The position numbers and the translations under genes are program-made. Shown here one piece after another: positions 35,620-44,695 of a stretch of DNA of 64,000 nt. Location of the stretch: NCBI RefSeq assembly GCF_900129075.1, contig NZ_FQVH01000007.1, positions 28,118 through 92,117 of the forward strand, in the 5' to 3' direction. The notes below the pieces were generated by a model. The model saw only the letters and a program-made list of their open reading frames with translations. It was not told where the DNA came from and made no database searches. Origin of the DNA: Caldanaerobius fijiensis DSM 17918. GTDB lineage: Bacteria; Bacillota; Thermoanaerobacteria; Thermoanaerobacterales; Caldanaerobiaceae. How positions within the stretch are numbered: the first letter of the stretch is position 1; each line of letters starts with the position of its first letter.

Positions 35620-36714
35620 TTACAGTACCTCTTCTATTTCATATTCCTGCGTCCCAAGATTTCGCTTTTCCAGTTCATTCAACTGTATAAATGGGTTTTT
35701 GCCATGAAGCCTCTCAAACAGGTGACCTGTCTCTCCCAATTCCATACCCATAGGAACTCCAGCTTCGATGAGATCTTCTACTTTTATGGAATCCAAGCTG
35801 GCGCGCTCAATAGCCACAATATCTTGAGATGCCATAATACCAATATCAGGTACCAGCGATGGCGTAGTAAGTCCCCAGCAATCACAAAGCGCTGTTATGT
35901 TTGTGAGGAAATTAATATAGAATACGTGACCTGGTTCAAAAGTTTTCAATACCTCTTCAGTGCAAATGGCCATTCCTGTCTGGAAATCCTCATACCTATG
36001 GGTATCCAACTTTATAGCGCCGGTGGGACATACCTTCACGCAGTGCTGGCATAATGTGCAATTATGATAATTTATTACATATCTTCCATTTTCGTCAAAA
36101 CTATTGGCGTTGTGATTGCAGCTGCTTACACATTGTTCACAATGTATGCAAAGATCTTCATTCCACTCCAGGCCTCCTTCAAGACCGTGAATCTGCTGCC
36201 TCGTTCGGTCTGTCACACAGCCCATGGCAATATTTTTACATGCCCCGCCATATCCGCAGACGCCATGCCCTTTTACATGAGAAAAGTCTATCATAACTTC
36301 TGCGTCGTGTATGTATCCTCCGATATCTACGTCCTTAAATGTCTTGAAATCCACTTTTTTCTCATAATAATACTTATTTAAATAGCCACATACAGGCACT
36401 ATAGGTACACCTAAAAATTCCTCAGTGTAACCCCTATTTCTCGCTCCATCAACAACCTGATCTGTTATATATACTTTTGCACCAAAAGCCTTTAGTTTGT
36501 CTACCAATGTTTTTACAAAAAGCGGATGAATAGTAGAATAACCTATTCCACGGCCTAAGTGCATCTTTATTGCCGTCCATTTGTCTTTTACCACCTCTGC
36601 CAGGCCCATATCTGCAGCCATTTTGTCAATCATTCTGCTGAATTTTGCCGGTAATGTCGCGTTCCCGTCGTATTTATCGTATCTAGCTGATGCAAATAAC
36701 ACTTTTGATGCCAT
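35620..36714 (-). CDS. DUF362 domain protein with two 4Fe-4S clusters
   Basis: This 364-residue protein begins MASKVLFASARYDKYDGN, followed by a DUF362 domain (IKMHLGRGIGYSTIHPLFV, DFSHVKGHGVCGYGGACKNI). Two ferredoxin clusters are then visible: CIHCEQCVSSC near 195 and CTLCQHCVKVC near 225. Family members are anaerobe redox proteins of unknown reaction. The start is ATG at 36714 with GGGAGGAG; the longer frame to 36759 begins before that site. It is convergent with the upstream oxidoreductase gene. Confidence 0.85.
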   Translation of the reverse strand: MASKVLFASARYDKYDGNATLPAKFSRMIDKMAADMGLAEVVKDKWTAIKMHLGRGIGYSTIHPLFVKTLVDKLKAFGAKVYITDQVVDGARNRGYTEEFLGVPIVPVCGYLNKYYYEKKVDFKTFKDVDIGGYIHDAEVMIDFSHVKGHGVCGYGGACKNIAMGCVTDRTRQQIHGLEGGLEWNEDLCIHCEQCVSSCNHNANSFDENGRYVINYHNCTLCQHCVKVCPTGAIKLDTHRYEDFQTGMAICTEEVLKTFEPGHVFYINFLTNITALCDCWGLTTPSLVPDIGIMASQDIVAIERASLDSIKVEDLIEAGVPMGMELGETGHLFERLHGKNPFIQLNELEKRNLGTQEYEIEEVL

Positions 36715-36890
36715 AAAAATTTCTCCTCCCTCAAATAATGATAAAAATGCACAGTACACATATAATCATTATATCACAACAAATCTATAAATTGTACGTG
36801 AACTTATCAAACATCTTCGCAGGATTTTTAATCCTTTTGTCGAATATCATATATTATAATGTCATGACAATATATAAGGGGGTAAATTCA

Positions 36891-37961
36891 ATGGCTGATA
36901 AGTTAAGGGTTGGCATTATAGGCGTTGGCGGTATTGCTAACGGTAAACACATGCCCAACTATGCCAAATTAGACAATGTGGAAATGGTAGCATTCTGCGA
37001 TTTAATCGAAGAAAGAGCGGCAGAAGGTGCTAAAAGATATGGTACACCCGATGCAAAGGTTTTTACTGATTATCGCAGGCTTCTGGAGATGAAAGACGTC
37101 GACGCTGTAAGCGTATGTACCACCAATGATGCTCATGCTGAAATCTCCATAGCAGCGATGGAAGCCGGAAAACATGTGCTGTGCGAGAAACCCATGGCAA
37201 AAGATGCTGAAGGTGCAAGGAAAATGCTGGAGACCGCCCGGCGAACCGGTATGAAGCTGTCTATCGGCTATCAGAACAGATTTAGACCTGAAACCCAATA
37301 CCTCAAGAAACTGATAGAAAATGGAGAGCTTGGTGAAATATATTACGCCAGGGCAATCGCTTTGCGTCGCCGCGGCGTTCCGACATGGGGACAATTCCTA
37401 TCCATGGAAAAACAGGGCGGTGGACCACTTATCGATATCGCTACCCATGCACTGGATATGACGTTATGGCTTATGGACAATTATAAGCCTGTCAGCGTCA
37501 CAGGCGCCGCTTTTCACAAGCTCGGCAAGATGAAAAATGCTGCTAATATCTGGGGACCGTGGGATCCTGACAAATTTGAGGTTGAGGATTCGGCTTTTGG
37601 CTTTGTTAAATTTGAAAACGGTGCAGTTGTGTCAGTAGAATCCAGCTGGGCATTGAACATGGTCACAAAAGGCGAATCAGACAATAGCTGCATCCTTTGC
37701 GGTACAAAAGCCGGTGCCGAAATATTAGAAGGCCTTACGTTAAACGGTGAAAAGTTCGGAGAACTATATACCTGGCAGCCAAGTCTTAAGAGACTTCCAG
37801 ATAGAAGCTATCTTGAAATAAAAGAATGGGTTGACCACATCACAAATGATGGACCGCTGACTGTAAAACCTGAGCAGGCCTATGTAGTAAGCGTAATACT
37901 GGATGCTATATATCAATCATCAAGAACTGGAAAAGAAGTATACGTGAATGTCGATATATAA
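36891..37961 (+). CDS. Gfo/Idh/MocA family sugar or cyclitol dehydrogenase
   Basis: This 356-residue protein has an N-terminal NAD(P)-binding motif (VGIIGVGGIANGKHMPNY), the family catalytic-site EKPMAKDAEGARKM near 95, and the C-terminal GGGPLIDIATHALDMTLWLM with the conserved D-x-x-x-H. It oxidises a sugar or inositol; the substrate is unknown. The start is ATG at 36891 with AAGGGGG. The next gene is a sugar isomerase, 90 bases away behind a terminator. Confidence 0.9.
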   Translation: MADKLRVGIIGVGGIANGKHMPNYAKLDNVEMVAFCDLIEERAAEGAKRYGTPDAKVFTDYRRLLEMKDVDAVSVCTTNDAHAEISIAAMEAGKHVLCEKPMAKDAEGARKMLETARRTGMKLSIGYQNRFRPETQYLKKLIENGELGEIYYARAIALRRRGVPTWGQFLSMEKQGGGPLIDIATHALDMTLWLMDNYKPVSVTGAAFHKLGKMKNAANIWGPWDPDKFEVEDSAFGFVKFENGAVVSVESSWALNMVTKGESDNSCILCGTKAGAEILEGLTLNGEKFGELYTWQPSLKRLPDRSYLEIKEWVDHITNDGPLTVKPEQAYVVSVILDAIYQSSRTGKEVYVNVDI

Positions 37962-37966
37962 ATTTC

Positions 37967-37991
37967 AAGATGGGGCATCCCCATCTTTTTA
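37967..37991 (+). terminator. terminator after the dehydrogenase gene
   Basis: AAGATGGGG and CCCCATCTT form a 9-bp stem with a 3-base loop, followed by TTTAATT. The downstream isomerase may still receive read-through. Confidence 0.8.
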
Positions 37992-38051
37992 ATTGCAATA
38001 TTATTGTCAAAATTCAAAAGATTGACGACAATCTCAAAGGGGGAAACAATT

Positions 38052-38861
38052 ATGAAGGTATCGTTTACCACTCTCTCATGCCCTGACTGGCCGTGGGAAA
38101 AAATCTTAGATGAAGCTGCGCGTTTAGGGTACGACGGTATAGAGATAAGAGGCATAGAGGGAGAGATGTATCTGCCAAAAGCAAAACCATTTTTGCCTGA
38201 AAACATTGATAAAACAAAGATGTTGTTGAAGCAGAAGAACCTGAAGATATGTTGCCTCGATACATCATGTTCATTCCACGATAAGGCCACTTATAATAAT
38301 TATTTGCAGGAAGGTATAGATACTATCGATCTGGCCTTTAAAATGGAGGTGCCTTTTATAAGGGTGTTTGGAAACAGTATACCCAACCTGGAGGAAGAAG
38401 AGGATGTCATCAATATGATTTCCAACGCCATGAACGAACTGGGGCATTATGCAGAAAGCAAAGGCGTATGCGTTCTCATTGAAACTCATGGAGACTTCGC
38501 CAATACAATCAGACTACTTAAAGTCCTGGAAAAAGTGGACAGCAACTCTGTAGGAGTCCTCTGGGATATAAACCACCCCTATAAGGCATTTAGCGAACCT
38601 GTAGAGGAAACCTACGCCAGGCTAAAAAATTATATCAAACATACACACATTAAAGACTCTATCGGAGTCGGTAAAGAAGCTAAATTGTGTATGATCGGAC
38701 AGGGAGATATGCCTATAGCCCAATGCATTGAAATACTGAAGCAAAATGGCTATAACGGCTGGTTGTCATTGGAGTGGGAAAAGAAGTGGCACCCCGAATT
38801 GGAAGAACCTGAAATAGCATTAGAAGTATATATCCGCTACATAAAAAACCTTATGAAATAG
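38052..38861 (+). CDS. sugar phosphate isomerase/epimerase (xylose isomerase-like TIM barrel)
   Basis: This 269-residue protein begins MKVSFTTLSCPDWPWEKILD and has the AP endonuclease 2/IolE-like fold. Metal-site phrases are LIETHGDFANT, VGVLWDINHPY, KHTHIKDS and LSLEWEKKWHP. Relatives are inosose dehydratases, hydroxypyruvate isomerases and epimerases. Its place after a Gfo/Idh dehydrogenase suggests joint work on one sugar or cyclitol. The start is ATG at 38052 with AAGGGGG. Confidence 0.85.
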   Translation: MKVSFTTLSCPDWPWEKILDEAARLGYDGIEIRGIEGEMYLPKAKPFLPENIDKTKMLLKQKNLKICCLDTSCSFHDKATYNNYLQEGIDTIDLAFKMEVPFIRVFGNSIPNLEEEEDVINMISNAMNELGHYAESKGVCVLIETHGDFANTIRLLKVLEKVDSNSVGVLWDINHPYKAFSEPVEETYARLKNYIKHTHIKDSIGVGKEAKLCMIGQGDMPIAQCIEILKQNGYNGWLSLEWEKKWHPELEEPEIALEVYIRYIKNLMK

Positions 38862-38888
38862 TAAAATTGCGTTACATCAAATATATAA

Positions 38889-38931
38889 AAAACATAAGGA
38901 TGAGCACTTATTTCTCATCCTTATGTTTTTG
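38889..38931. terminator. bidirectional terminator between isomerase and dedA
   Basis: AAAACATAAGGATGAG and CTCATCCTTATGTTTT form a 16-bp perfect stem with a 9-base loop and T runs on both strands. On the minus strand it overlaps the dedA stop. Confidence 0.88.
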
Positions 38932-39556
38932 CCTTGTGTTTTAAAACACTTATAATTGCAGGTAACAGCGATATTAAAATAATAGCTACAAGGACAAAGC
39001 TAAAATTTTCCTTAACAAACTTAAGATTTCCAAAATAATACCCTCCAAAGGCGAATAAAGCAGTCCAGCTTATGCCGCCAATCATATTGTAACTTAAAAA
39101 CCTCAAATATCGCATTTCGCCAATGCCAGCCACAAAGGGGGCAAACGTCCTTATAATAGGTATAAATCTGGCCAGCACAATAGTCATAGCCCCATATTTC
39201 TCATAAAAATTGCGAGCCTCCAGCAGGTACTCTTTCTTAATGAATTTAACATTCTCCTGTTCATATATCATATACCCTATTTTTTTGCCGATATGATAGT
39301 TCACTGTATCCCCCAGGATAGCAGCTATGGCCAGCACTACATATAACACTGCAATATTCAGAGAGCCTATTGCAGCAAAAGTCCCTGCAGCAAATATAAG
39401 AGAATCCCCCGGCAAAAAAGGCGTCACAACTAAACCTGTTTCTAAAAATATCACTGTAAAAAGAATAAAATACGTGATCAAACCATACGTCTGAATTACA
39501 GCTCCCAGGTACTTATCAAGGTGCAAAATCAAATCGATAAAAGTCTTTAGTACCAT
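38921..39556 (-). CDS. DedA family membrane protein
   Basis: This 211-residue membrane protein has five to six hydrophobic segments and the DedA motifs FLETGLVVTPFLPGDSLIF, and ARFIPIIRTFAPFVAGIGEM with the conserved R-x3-R pattern. DedA proteins are implicated in lipid carrier (undecaprenyl phosphate) flipping and membrane homeostasis. The start is ATG at 39556 with GGGAGTG. It is a single gene. Confidence 0.92.
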   Translation of the reverse strand: MVLKTFIDLILHLDKYLGAVIQTYGLITYFILFTVIFLETGLVVTPFLPGDSLIFAAGTFAAIGSLNIAVLYVVLAIAAILGDTVNYHIGKKIGYMIYEQENVKFIKKEYLLEARNFYEKYGAMTIVLARFIPIIRTFAPFVAGIGEMRYLRFLSYNMIGGISWTALFAFGGYYFGNLKFVKENFSFVLVAIILISLLPAIISVLKHKAKT

Positions 39557-39666
39557 CAATTACACTCCCTAAAAATAGCATCTATATATTTATACTCCTG
39601 TATACATACCATTATACACCCATTGGAAGCCTGTGAATATTAAAATACGATTAAAAAGTTTTATAA

Positions 39667-39695
39667 AAAATAGCATGTTTTTGACATGCTATTTT
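39667..39695 (-). terminator. terminator of the small winged-helix gene
   Basis: AAAATAGCATGT and ACATGCTATTTT form a 12-bp stem with a 5-base loop, followed on the minus strand by TTATAAAA. It lies 18 bases past the stop at 39713. Confidence 0.75.
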
Positions 39696-39712
39696 GGGCG
39701 CCATTTATTCTT

Positions 39713-39892
39713 TTATTGATTCACAGTATAATAACATCTCTTAGGAGAGGTTATTTTGCCCTCATCTTTTAATTCCTTTATCGCCTTTTGAACTTCTTTT
39801 TGTTCAATTCCCGCAAGATTTGCAATTTCTCCAGGCTTCAGTGGCTTACCGGCTTCGCTTAAAACTTTTAAAACAGTATCTTTCGCACTCAT
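39713..39892 (-). CDS. 59-residue winged-helix protein
   Basis: This frame encodes 59 residues beginning MSAKDTVLKVLSEAGKPLKP and containing GEIANLAGIEQKEVQKAIKE, LKDEGKITSPKRCYYT. It is a bare winged helix like those of MarR/ArsR-type or Rrf2-like regulators, with a single cysteine near the C-terminus. No effector domain is present, so it may act as a DNA-binding dimer. Its ribosome binding site (CCAGGAC) is weak and lies in a predicted hairpin. The regulated target is unknown. Confidence 0.75.
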   Translation of the reverse strand: MSAKDTVLKVLSEAGKPLKPGEIANLAGIEQKEVQKAIKELKDEGKITSPKRCYYTVNQ

Positions 39893-39900
39893 AAGTTGTC

Positions 39901-39950
39901 CTGGTCCAAAAAACTTAACCGTTTTTCATTTAACGGATTCTCCTGACCAG
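39901..39950 (-). promoter_or_regulatory. hairpin leader of the winged-helix gene
   Basis: On the minus strand CTGGTC (39945-39950) can pair with GACCAG (39901-39906), enclosing a second helix CCGTT/AACGG (39932-39936 with 39919-39923). The outer helix overlaps the start of the weak ribosome binding site 9 bases before the ATG, so it may limit translation. Alternatively, the arms are an operator. Confidence 0.45.
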
Positions 39951-39955
39951 GTCTT

Positions 39956-40240
39956 TTCCTCCTTTCAATAAAATTACTCTTATTGATAACATCTCCATCT
40001 ATTATTTTACCAGTTTCTTGTATTTAATCAAATAAGTTAATTATTTTTTATTGGCTGCTACAACCTCCTTTCTATCCCCCCCACACACACACTTTCTTCA
40101 TCGCATTCATGATTCAATGCAATTATTTACTTGATGTTATGGGTCATTTAATATACAAAATCAGTGACATTGATTTATTGGCGGTTCTTTCTGCGGATAT
40201 GGATATAAAAAACCTATTTCTCCCAGAAAAAATTTTAATC
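39956..40240. other. intergenic region without a recognised feature
   Basis: About 285 bases with no supported gene. It contains a short (CA)n run near 40081 and AT-rich sequence; the promoter of the winged-helix gene should lie in its left part. Confidence 0.4.
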
Positions 40241-40720
40241 TCACTTATGATACGGTTCAGCGTGTATTATCTTGAAACACCTATATAGCTGTTCTAAAAG
40301 TATCAATCTGAAGAGTTGATGTGGAAAGGTCAATTTTGAAAAGGATAGCCGCATATCCGCATTTTTCACCAGCTCATCGCATAAGCCCAGTGAACCTCCT
40401 ATAACAATCGTTATATCGTTCTTGCCTGACAATATAAGTTCATTTAATTTTGATGCCAATCGTTCCGACGACATCTGTTCACCGTTTATATCCGTAACAA
40501 TGACAAAGCTACCCTTCTTTATCTTTGCCCTGATTCTCTCGCCTTCTAATTGCTTTACCTGCTCTTTTTGAGCGTCAGAGAGGTTTTCCGGCGCTTTTTC
40601 ATCCGGCACCTCTACAATATTTAATTTGCAGTACCTCGAAAGGCGCTTTGCGTATTCGCTCACGCCCTCCTGTATGTATTTTTCTTTTATCTTACCTACC
40701 GCAATAATATCTATACCCAT
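40241..40720 (-). CDS. rlmH: 23S rRNA (pseudouridine1915-N3)-methyltransferase
   Basis: This 159-residue SPOUT methyltransferase modifies helix 69 of 23S rRNA. It shows the family N-terminus IIAVGKIKEKYIQEGVSEYAKRL, the S-adenosylmethionine knot VIGGSLGLCDEL and the ending LLEQLYRCFKIIHAEPYHK, which is nearly invariant. It lies at the end of the wal operon, as in many Firmicutes. The ribosome binding site is weak. Confidence 0.96.
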   Translation of the reverse strand: MGIDIIAVGKIKEKYIQEGVSEYAKRLSRYCKLNIVEVPDEKAPENLSDAQKEQVKQLEGERIRAKIKKGSFVIVTDINGEQMSSERLASKLNELILSGKNDITIVIGGSLGLCDELVKNADMRLSFSKLTFPHQLFRLILLEQLYRCFKIIHAEPYHK

Positions 40721-40765
40721 AAAAAATGCCCGGATATACCAGGCCTCCTCCTTTGCTGCAAAATC

Positions 40766-41881
40766 TTATTGCAACTTCACGCTAACCACCTTTTTATTTG
40801 TCGTAACCGTTATGGTATCACCGGGGTTCTTGCTAAAAAGTATTTCCTTCAGCTTAAGCATTGTATTCACAGGCTTTCCATCAATGCTCAATATCACTTC
40901 TCCTGGCCTCAGCCCCGCTCTATATGAAGGACCGCGCCTATCAATGTCAGCGATGTATACGCCCTTTGTAAGCTTTATATTTTCGTTAAAGTACCCGGCA
41001 ATCTCCCTGTCATATGCCACTATACCCATGTATGCCGCCTTAAAACTCCCCGTCTTGAGTATCTTCTGAGCCACCGGCTTAACGATGTTTATAGGTATAG
41101 CAAAACCCAGTCCTTCTGCCGTACTGACTTTAGCTGAATTTATACCTACTACATTACCCTGGGCATCCAGCAGTGGGCCCCCGCTATTTCCCGGATTTAT
41201 AGACGCATCAGTCTGAAGCAAATCTTCCAGTATAGAATTTCTACCATCTTCCTTGATCATAATACTTCTGTTGACAGCACTTATAATCCCAGCTGTAACC
41301 GACCTTTCGAACCTGAGGCCTAAAGGATTGCCTATAGCTATGGCCTGCTGCCCAACTACCACTTTATCAGAGTCCCCCAAATCCACTGCAGGCAAATTCG
41401 TAGCATTTATCTTTATTATGGAAAGATCCAGAGATGGATCCGCCCATAGTACTCTGGCAGGCAGAGTTCTTCCGTCAGCCAGGTAAACTGTCACTCTTCG
41501 GGAAGTTTTACTGGCCACATGGTTATTTGTAACAATGTAGCCATCAGAATCTATTATAAAGCCGGATCCCGTACCTTCAACCTGTCTCGTCCTGAAAAAT
41601 AGGTCGGTTGTTATGTCTACAGTCACTATTCCCACCACAGCCGGCATAACCTTCTCAGCCACCGCTGTGGTTACAGTTTCTTTTACAGCCTGTGGAATAA
41701 CCACTCTGGTATACGCCTTCCCTGGCACCTGCAGCGCAGGCGGATACGGAAGGATCTTGCCATATAAATATTGAGGAGCTATGTAAGCTGTAACAATACT
41801 CCCTATAAAAGCCCCTATAATCGCGATAGCAGCTATCAGCCACCATATGTTGTTCTTTTCTCCATGGTACCCGTTCAACAA
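40766..41881 (-). CDS. HtrA-like membrane-anchored serine protease
   Basis: This 371-residue protein has one N-terminal membrane anchor (about 14-36), a trypsin-like domain with the triad TNNHVAS (His), LDLSIIKI (Asp) and NPGNSGGPL (Ser), and a C-terminal PDZ domain (GVYIADIDRRGPSYRAGLRPG). It removes misfolded exported proteins at the outer membrane face. The gene corresponds to yycK/htrC at the end of the Bacillus wal operon. The start is TTG at 41881 or the next codon, behind AGGGGTGG. Confidence 0.92.
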   Translation of the reverse strand: MLNGYHGEKNNIWWLIAAIAIIGAFIGSIVTAYIAPQYLYGKILPYPPALQVPGKAYTRVVIPQAVKETVTTAVAEKVMPAVVGIVTVDITTDLFFRTRQVEGTGSGFIIDSDGYIVTNNHVASKTSRRVTVYLADGRTLPARVLWADPSLDLSIIKINATNLPAVDLGDSDKVVVGQQAIAIGNPLGLRFERSVTAGIISAVNRSIMIKEDGRNSILEDLLQTDASINPGNSGGPLLDAQGNVVGINSAKVSTAEGLGFAIPINIVKPVAQKILKTGSFKAAYMGIVAYDREIAGYFNENIKLTKGVYIADIDRRGPSYRAGLRPGEVILSIDGKPVNTMLKLKEILFSKNPGDTITVTTNKKVVSVKLQ

Positions 41882-41891
41882 ACCACCCCTT

Positions 41892-42677
41892 TTATAGTTT
41901 TACCACTTCACTTACAAACTCTCTTGAAGCTACTTTTACATCTAATTTTACGCCATTCTCCATAAGTTTATTCATAACAGTGTTTAGCGCCAATTCAGGG
42001 GTGTTGTTGTTCTCACTCAAATGGCCCAAAAAAACCATTCCACACGCTCTTAGCCTGGATATCTTAACCAGAAATTCTGCTGCAGCATCATTAGAAAGGT
42101 GCCCATAATTGCTTAAAATCCTCTGCTTTAAAAAGTAAGGGTATCGCCCTTCTTTCAGCATTTTTACATCATGATTGGATTCCAATACCAGTACATCAGA
42201 GTCCATGACACAGCGTGCTACCCCCTTGCTAACATATCCCAGATCAGTTACCACTGATATCTTATATCCACCGTACCTGATGCTGTAAATTACAGGTTCC
42301 GCTGCATCATGCGACTTTTTATATGCAACAATATTCAAATCACCTATTGTAAACTCAGTATTGGATTCAAAAATGCGGATATTCTTATCGCAGATCTTAC
42401 CTATCTGTCCTGACATAGCATCCCATGTGGGACGATTGGCGTATATGGGTATATCAAATCTTCTTGATAGCACTCCAGCGCCCCAGATATGGTCTCTGTG
42501 TTCATGGGTTATGAGAATAGCATCTATATCGCCGGCATAGACATCGATCTCCTTAAGAGTTTTCTCAATAGCTTTACCATTCATGCCCGCATCTATCAAT
42601 ATCTGGGTATCACCTGAACAAATATAGTAACAATTGCCGTTGCTGCCACTTCTCAGAGAACAAAATTTCAGAGCCAT
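41892..42677 (-). CDS. MBL-fold metallohydrolase WalJ/YycJ
   Basis: This 261-residue protein has the metallo-beta-lactamase motif THEHRDHIWG near 57-66 and the conserved N-terminus LKFCSLRSGSNGNCYYI. WalJ proteins are 5'-3' DNA exonucleases linked to mismatch repair and cell division in Firmicutes. Its ATG overlaps the murA stop (TGATG), so the two are coupled. Position in the wal operon supports the assignment. Confidence 0.92.
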   Translation of the reverse strand: MALKFCSLRSGSNGNCYYICSGDTQILIDAGMNGKAIEKTLKEIDVYAGDIDAILITHEHRDHIWGAGVLSRRFDIPIYANRPTWDAMSGQIGKICDKNIRIFESNTEFTIGDLNIVAYKKSHDAAEPVIYSIRYGGYKISVVTDLGYVSKGVARCVMDSDVLVLESNHDVKMLKEGRYPYFLKQRILSNYGHLSNDAAAEFLVKISRLRACGMVFLGHLSENNNTPELALNTVMNKLMENGVKLDVKVASREFVSEVVKL

Positions 42678-43930
42678 CAGTCTTTTACCCTCACGATGTC
42701 GCCGCCCAGCTGAATGAATTTATCCTCAATTCTCTCATAACCCCTATCTATATGCTCTAAGTTGTGCACTATACTCATACCTTTTGCCGTCAAAGCAGCA
42801 ACCACCATAGCCGCTCCTGCTCTTAAATCAGTCGCTGAAACCTCTGCGCCTAAAAGTTCTTCTACGCCTTCTATTATAGCACTTCTGCCTTCCACTCTGG
42901 CGTTGAGACCCATCTTTTTGAGCTCTTCGATATATTTGAACCTGCTCTCCCACACATTCTCCGTTATTATGCTGGTACCTTTGGATATGCCGAGCAATAC
43001 CGCCATGGGCTGCTGTAAATCTGTGGGAAAACCCGGATACGGCAACGTCTTTATGTCTACCGCCTTTGTCCTTCCATTTCCTATAACCCTTATGCTGCTC
43101 TCCCCTTCTTCAACGATTACTCCCATTTCTTTCAGCTTAGCCGTTAACGGCTCCATGTGGGTTGGAATCACATCATCTACAATTATATCACCTTGCGTCG
43201 ACGCCGCCGCAATCATAAACGTACCCGCCTCTATCTGATCGGGTATTATAGAATACTCGCAGGGTCTTAATTCGCTAACACCTTTAATTCTAATCACATC
43301 CGTCCCTGCACCCTTTATAGATGCGCCCATGGCATTCAAAAAGTTCGCTACATCCACTACATGGGGCTCTTTGGCTGCATTTTCTATAACTGTCAATCCC
43401 TCTGCCATACACGCAGCAAGCATGATATTTATTGTGGCACCAACACTCACTACATCCAAGTATATATTGCTGCCGATCAATTTATCAGCCTTGGCGTGGA
43501 TAATGCCGTGTTCAATGTATACTTCAGCCCCCAGGCTTCTAAACCCTTTTATATGCTGATCTATAGGCCTTACCCCGATATTACAGCCGCCAGGCATGGG
43601 AACATGAGCTTCTTTATACCTCCCTAAAAGAGCCCCCAAAAAATAATAAGAAGCCCTCAACCTATTGGCCAGGTCGACGGGAATCGACGTGCTCTTTATA
43701 TTACTGGAATCTATATAAATCGTATTACCTTGAAAATCCACTTTAACACCTATGTATTCCATCATATCCAATAAATAAAATGTGTCATTTATCCTCGGTA
43801 TATTAGATATCACACAACGAGAACATGATAAGATAGCTGCAGGTATTACTGCAACCGCTGAATTTTTTGCACCACTAATTTTAACGCGCCCTATAAGAGG
43901 CTTTCCACCACGTACTACAAACTTTTCCAT
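42677..43930 (-). CDS. murA: UDP-N-acetylglucosamine 1-carboxyvinyltransferase
   Basis: This 417-residue enzyme makes the first committed step of peptidoglycan synthesis. It shows [17 protein letters not shown] near 18-34 and the active-site cysteine loop [14 protein letters not shown] near 115. [11 protein letters not shown] and [13 protein letters not shown] are further family motifs. The cysteine form should be fosfomycin sensitive. Unusually for the Bacillus order, it sits between yycI and walJ in the wal operon. Confidence 0.96.
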   Translation of the reverse strand: MEKFVVRGGKPLIGRVKISGAKNSAVAVIPAAILSCSRCVISNIPRINDTFYLLDMMEYIGVKVDFQGNTIYIDSSNIKSTSIPVDLANRLRASYYFLGALLGRYKEAHVPMPGGCNIGVRPIDQHIKGFRSLGAEVYIEHGIIHAKADKLIGSNIYLDVVSVGATINIMLAACMAEGLTVIENAAKEPHVVDVANFLNAMGASIKGAGTDVIRIKGVSELRPCEYSIIPDQIEAGTFMIAAASTQGDIIVDDVIPTHMEPLTAKLKEMGVIVEEGESSIRVIGNGRTKAVDIKTLPYPGFPTDLQQPMAVLLGISKGTSIITENVWESRFKYIEELKKMGLNARVEGRSAIIEGVEELLGAEVSATDLRAGAAMVVAALTAKGMSIVHNLEHIDRGYERIEDKFIQLGGDIVRVKD

Positions 43931-44000
43931 TTTATCTTCCCTTCAGCTATTTAAAATAGTACAATTAAACTTTAATACAAAATCCATAAATTTTCAAGGA

Positions 44001-44693
44001 CTATTTTGCTTCAACATTACCTGTATAAGCGTTGACATAATACATTTTATTGTCAACCATTAATTTCCATGCCGGTATCGCTTCTCCTGATGCGGCATTA
44101 TCCCACATAAAGTAGTACCCAATCTCAGTAGCAGTAATCCTGGTTCCTTTTAATTTGCCTGTTTCTCCCAATACAGAATATATAGCCTGAATTCCATCGA
44201 TTATCGCCTTTTCTTTGCCTACCATACCACGAACTGTTAAATAAGACCACTTAACCACAGCACGATCATTATATATATTTACATTAATATAGCTTGTGTC
44301 CACATAATAGCCGTTATATACCTCTCCAAACTGAACCAAAAAGCCATCTGGGGTTTTATAAACAGATTTTAGGACAGTATTTGTATCGCCTATGTTATAT
44401 CTTTTAATAAGTTCTTGGGCTAACTTCGTCGCACTTCTTGAATCATTTACTTCTTTATTTATCCTGTATGTTTTTTCGCCTTTTTTAGTTTCGACCTTCA
44501 GCATTCTCATGAATCTTACGGTCTTTGGAATCTTTGTATCTATCACTATATCCTGTGCTCGTAAATTTTTTACAGCATCAAGATAAGTACTTTCATCATA
44601 TCCAAAAGAATAGTTAATGTAAATAAATAAAAGATATATGTTTACTATAGCAAAAGATATCAATAAAATCCACTTGGCTCTCTGCCAATCCAC
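44001..44693 (-). CDS. YycI-type regulator of WalK
   Basis: This protein of about 230 residues starts VDWQRAKWILLISFAIVNIY, with a single membrane segment, then an extracytoplasmic YycH/YycI fold ending GEAIPAWKLMVDNKMYYVNA. In Bacillus, YycH and YycI form a complex that controls the kinase WalK. The start is GTG at 44693, chosen by the family N-terminus and the GGGGG upstream; a longer frame would start within yycH at 44711. Confidence 0.85.
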   Translation of the reverse strand: MDWQRAKWILLISFAIVNIYLLFIYINYSFGYDESTYLDAVKNLRAQDIVIDTKIPKTVRFMRMLKVETKKGEKTYRINKEVNDSRSATKLAQELIKRYNIGDTNTVLKSVYKTPDGFLVQFGEVYNGYYVDTSYINVNIYNDRAVVKWSYLTVRGMVGKEKAIIDGIQAIYSVLGETGKLKGTRITATEIGYYFMWDNAASGEAIPAWKLMVDNKMYYVNAYTGNVEAK

Positions 44694-44695
44694 CT

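Noticed and set aside
40070..40100. Short CA repeat (ACACACACAC)
   Set aside because: Too short to support a function; treated as low-complexity sequence.
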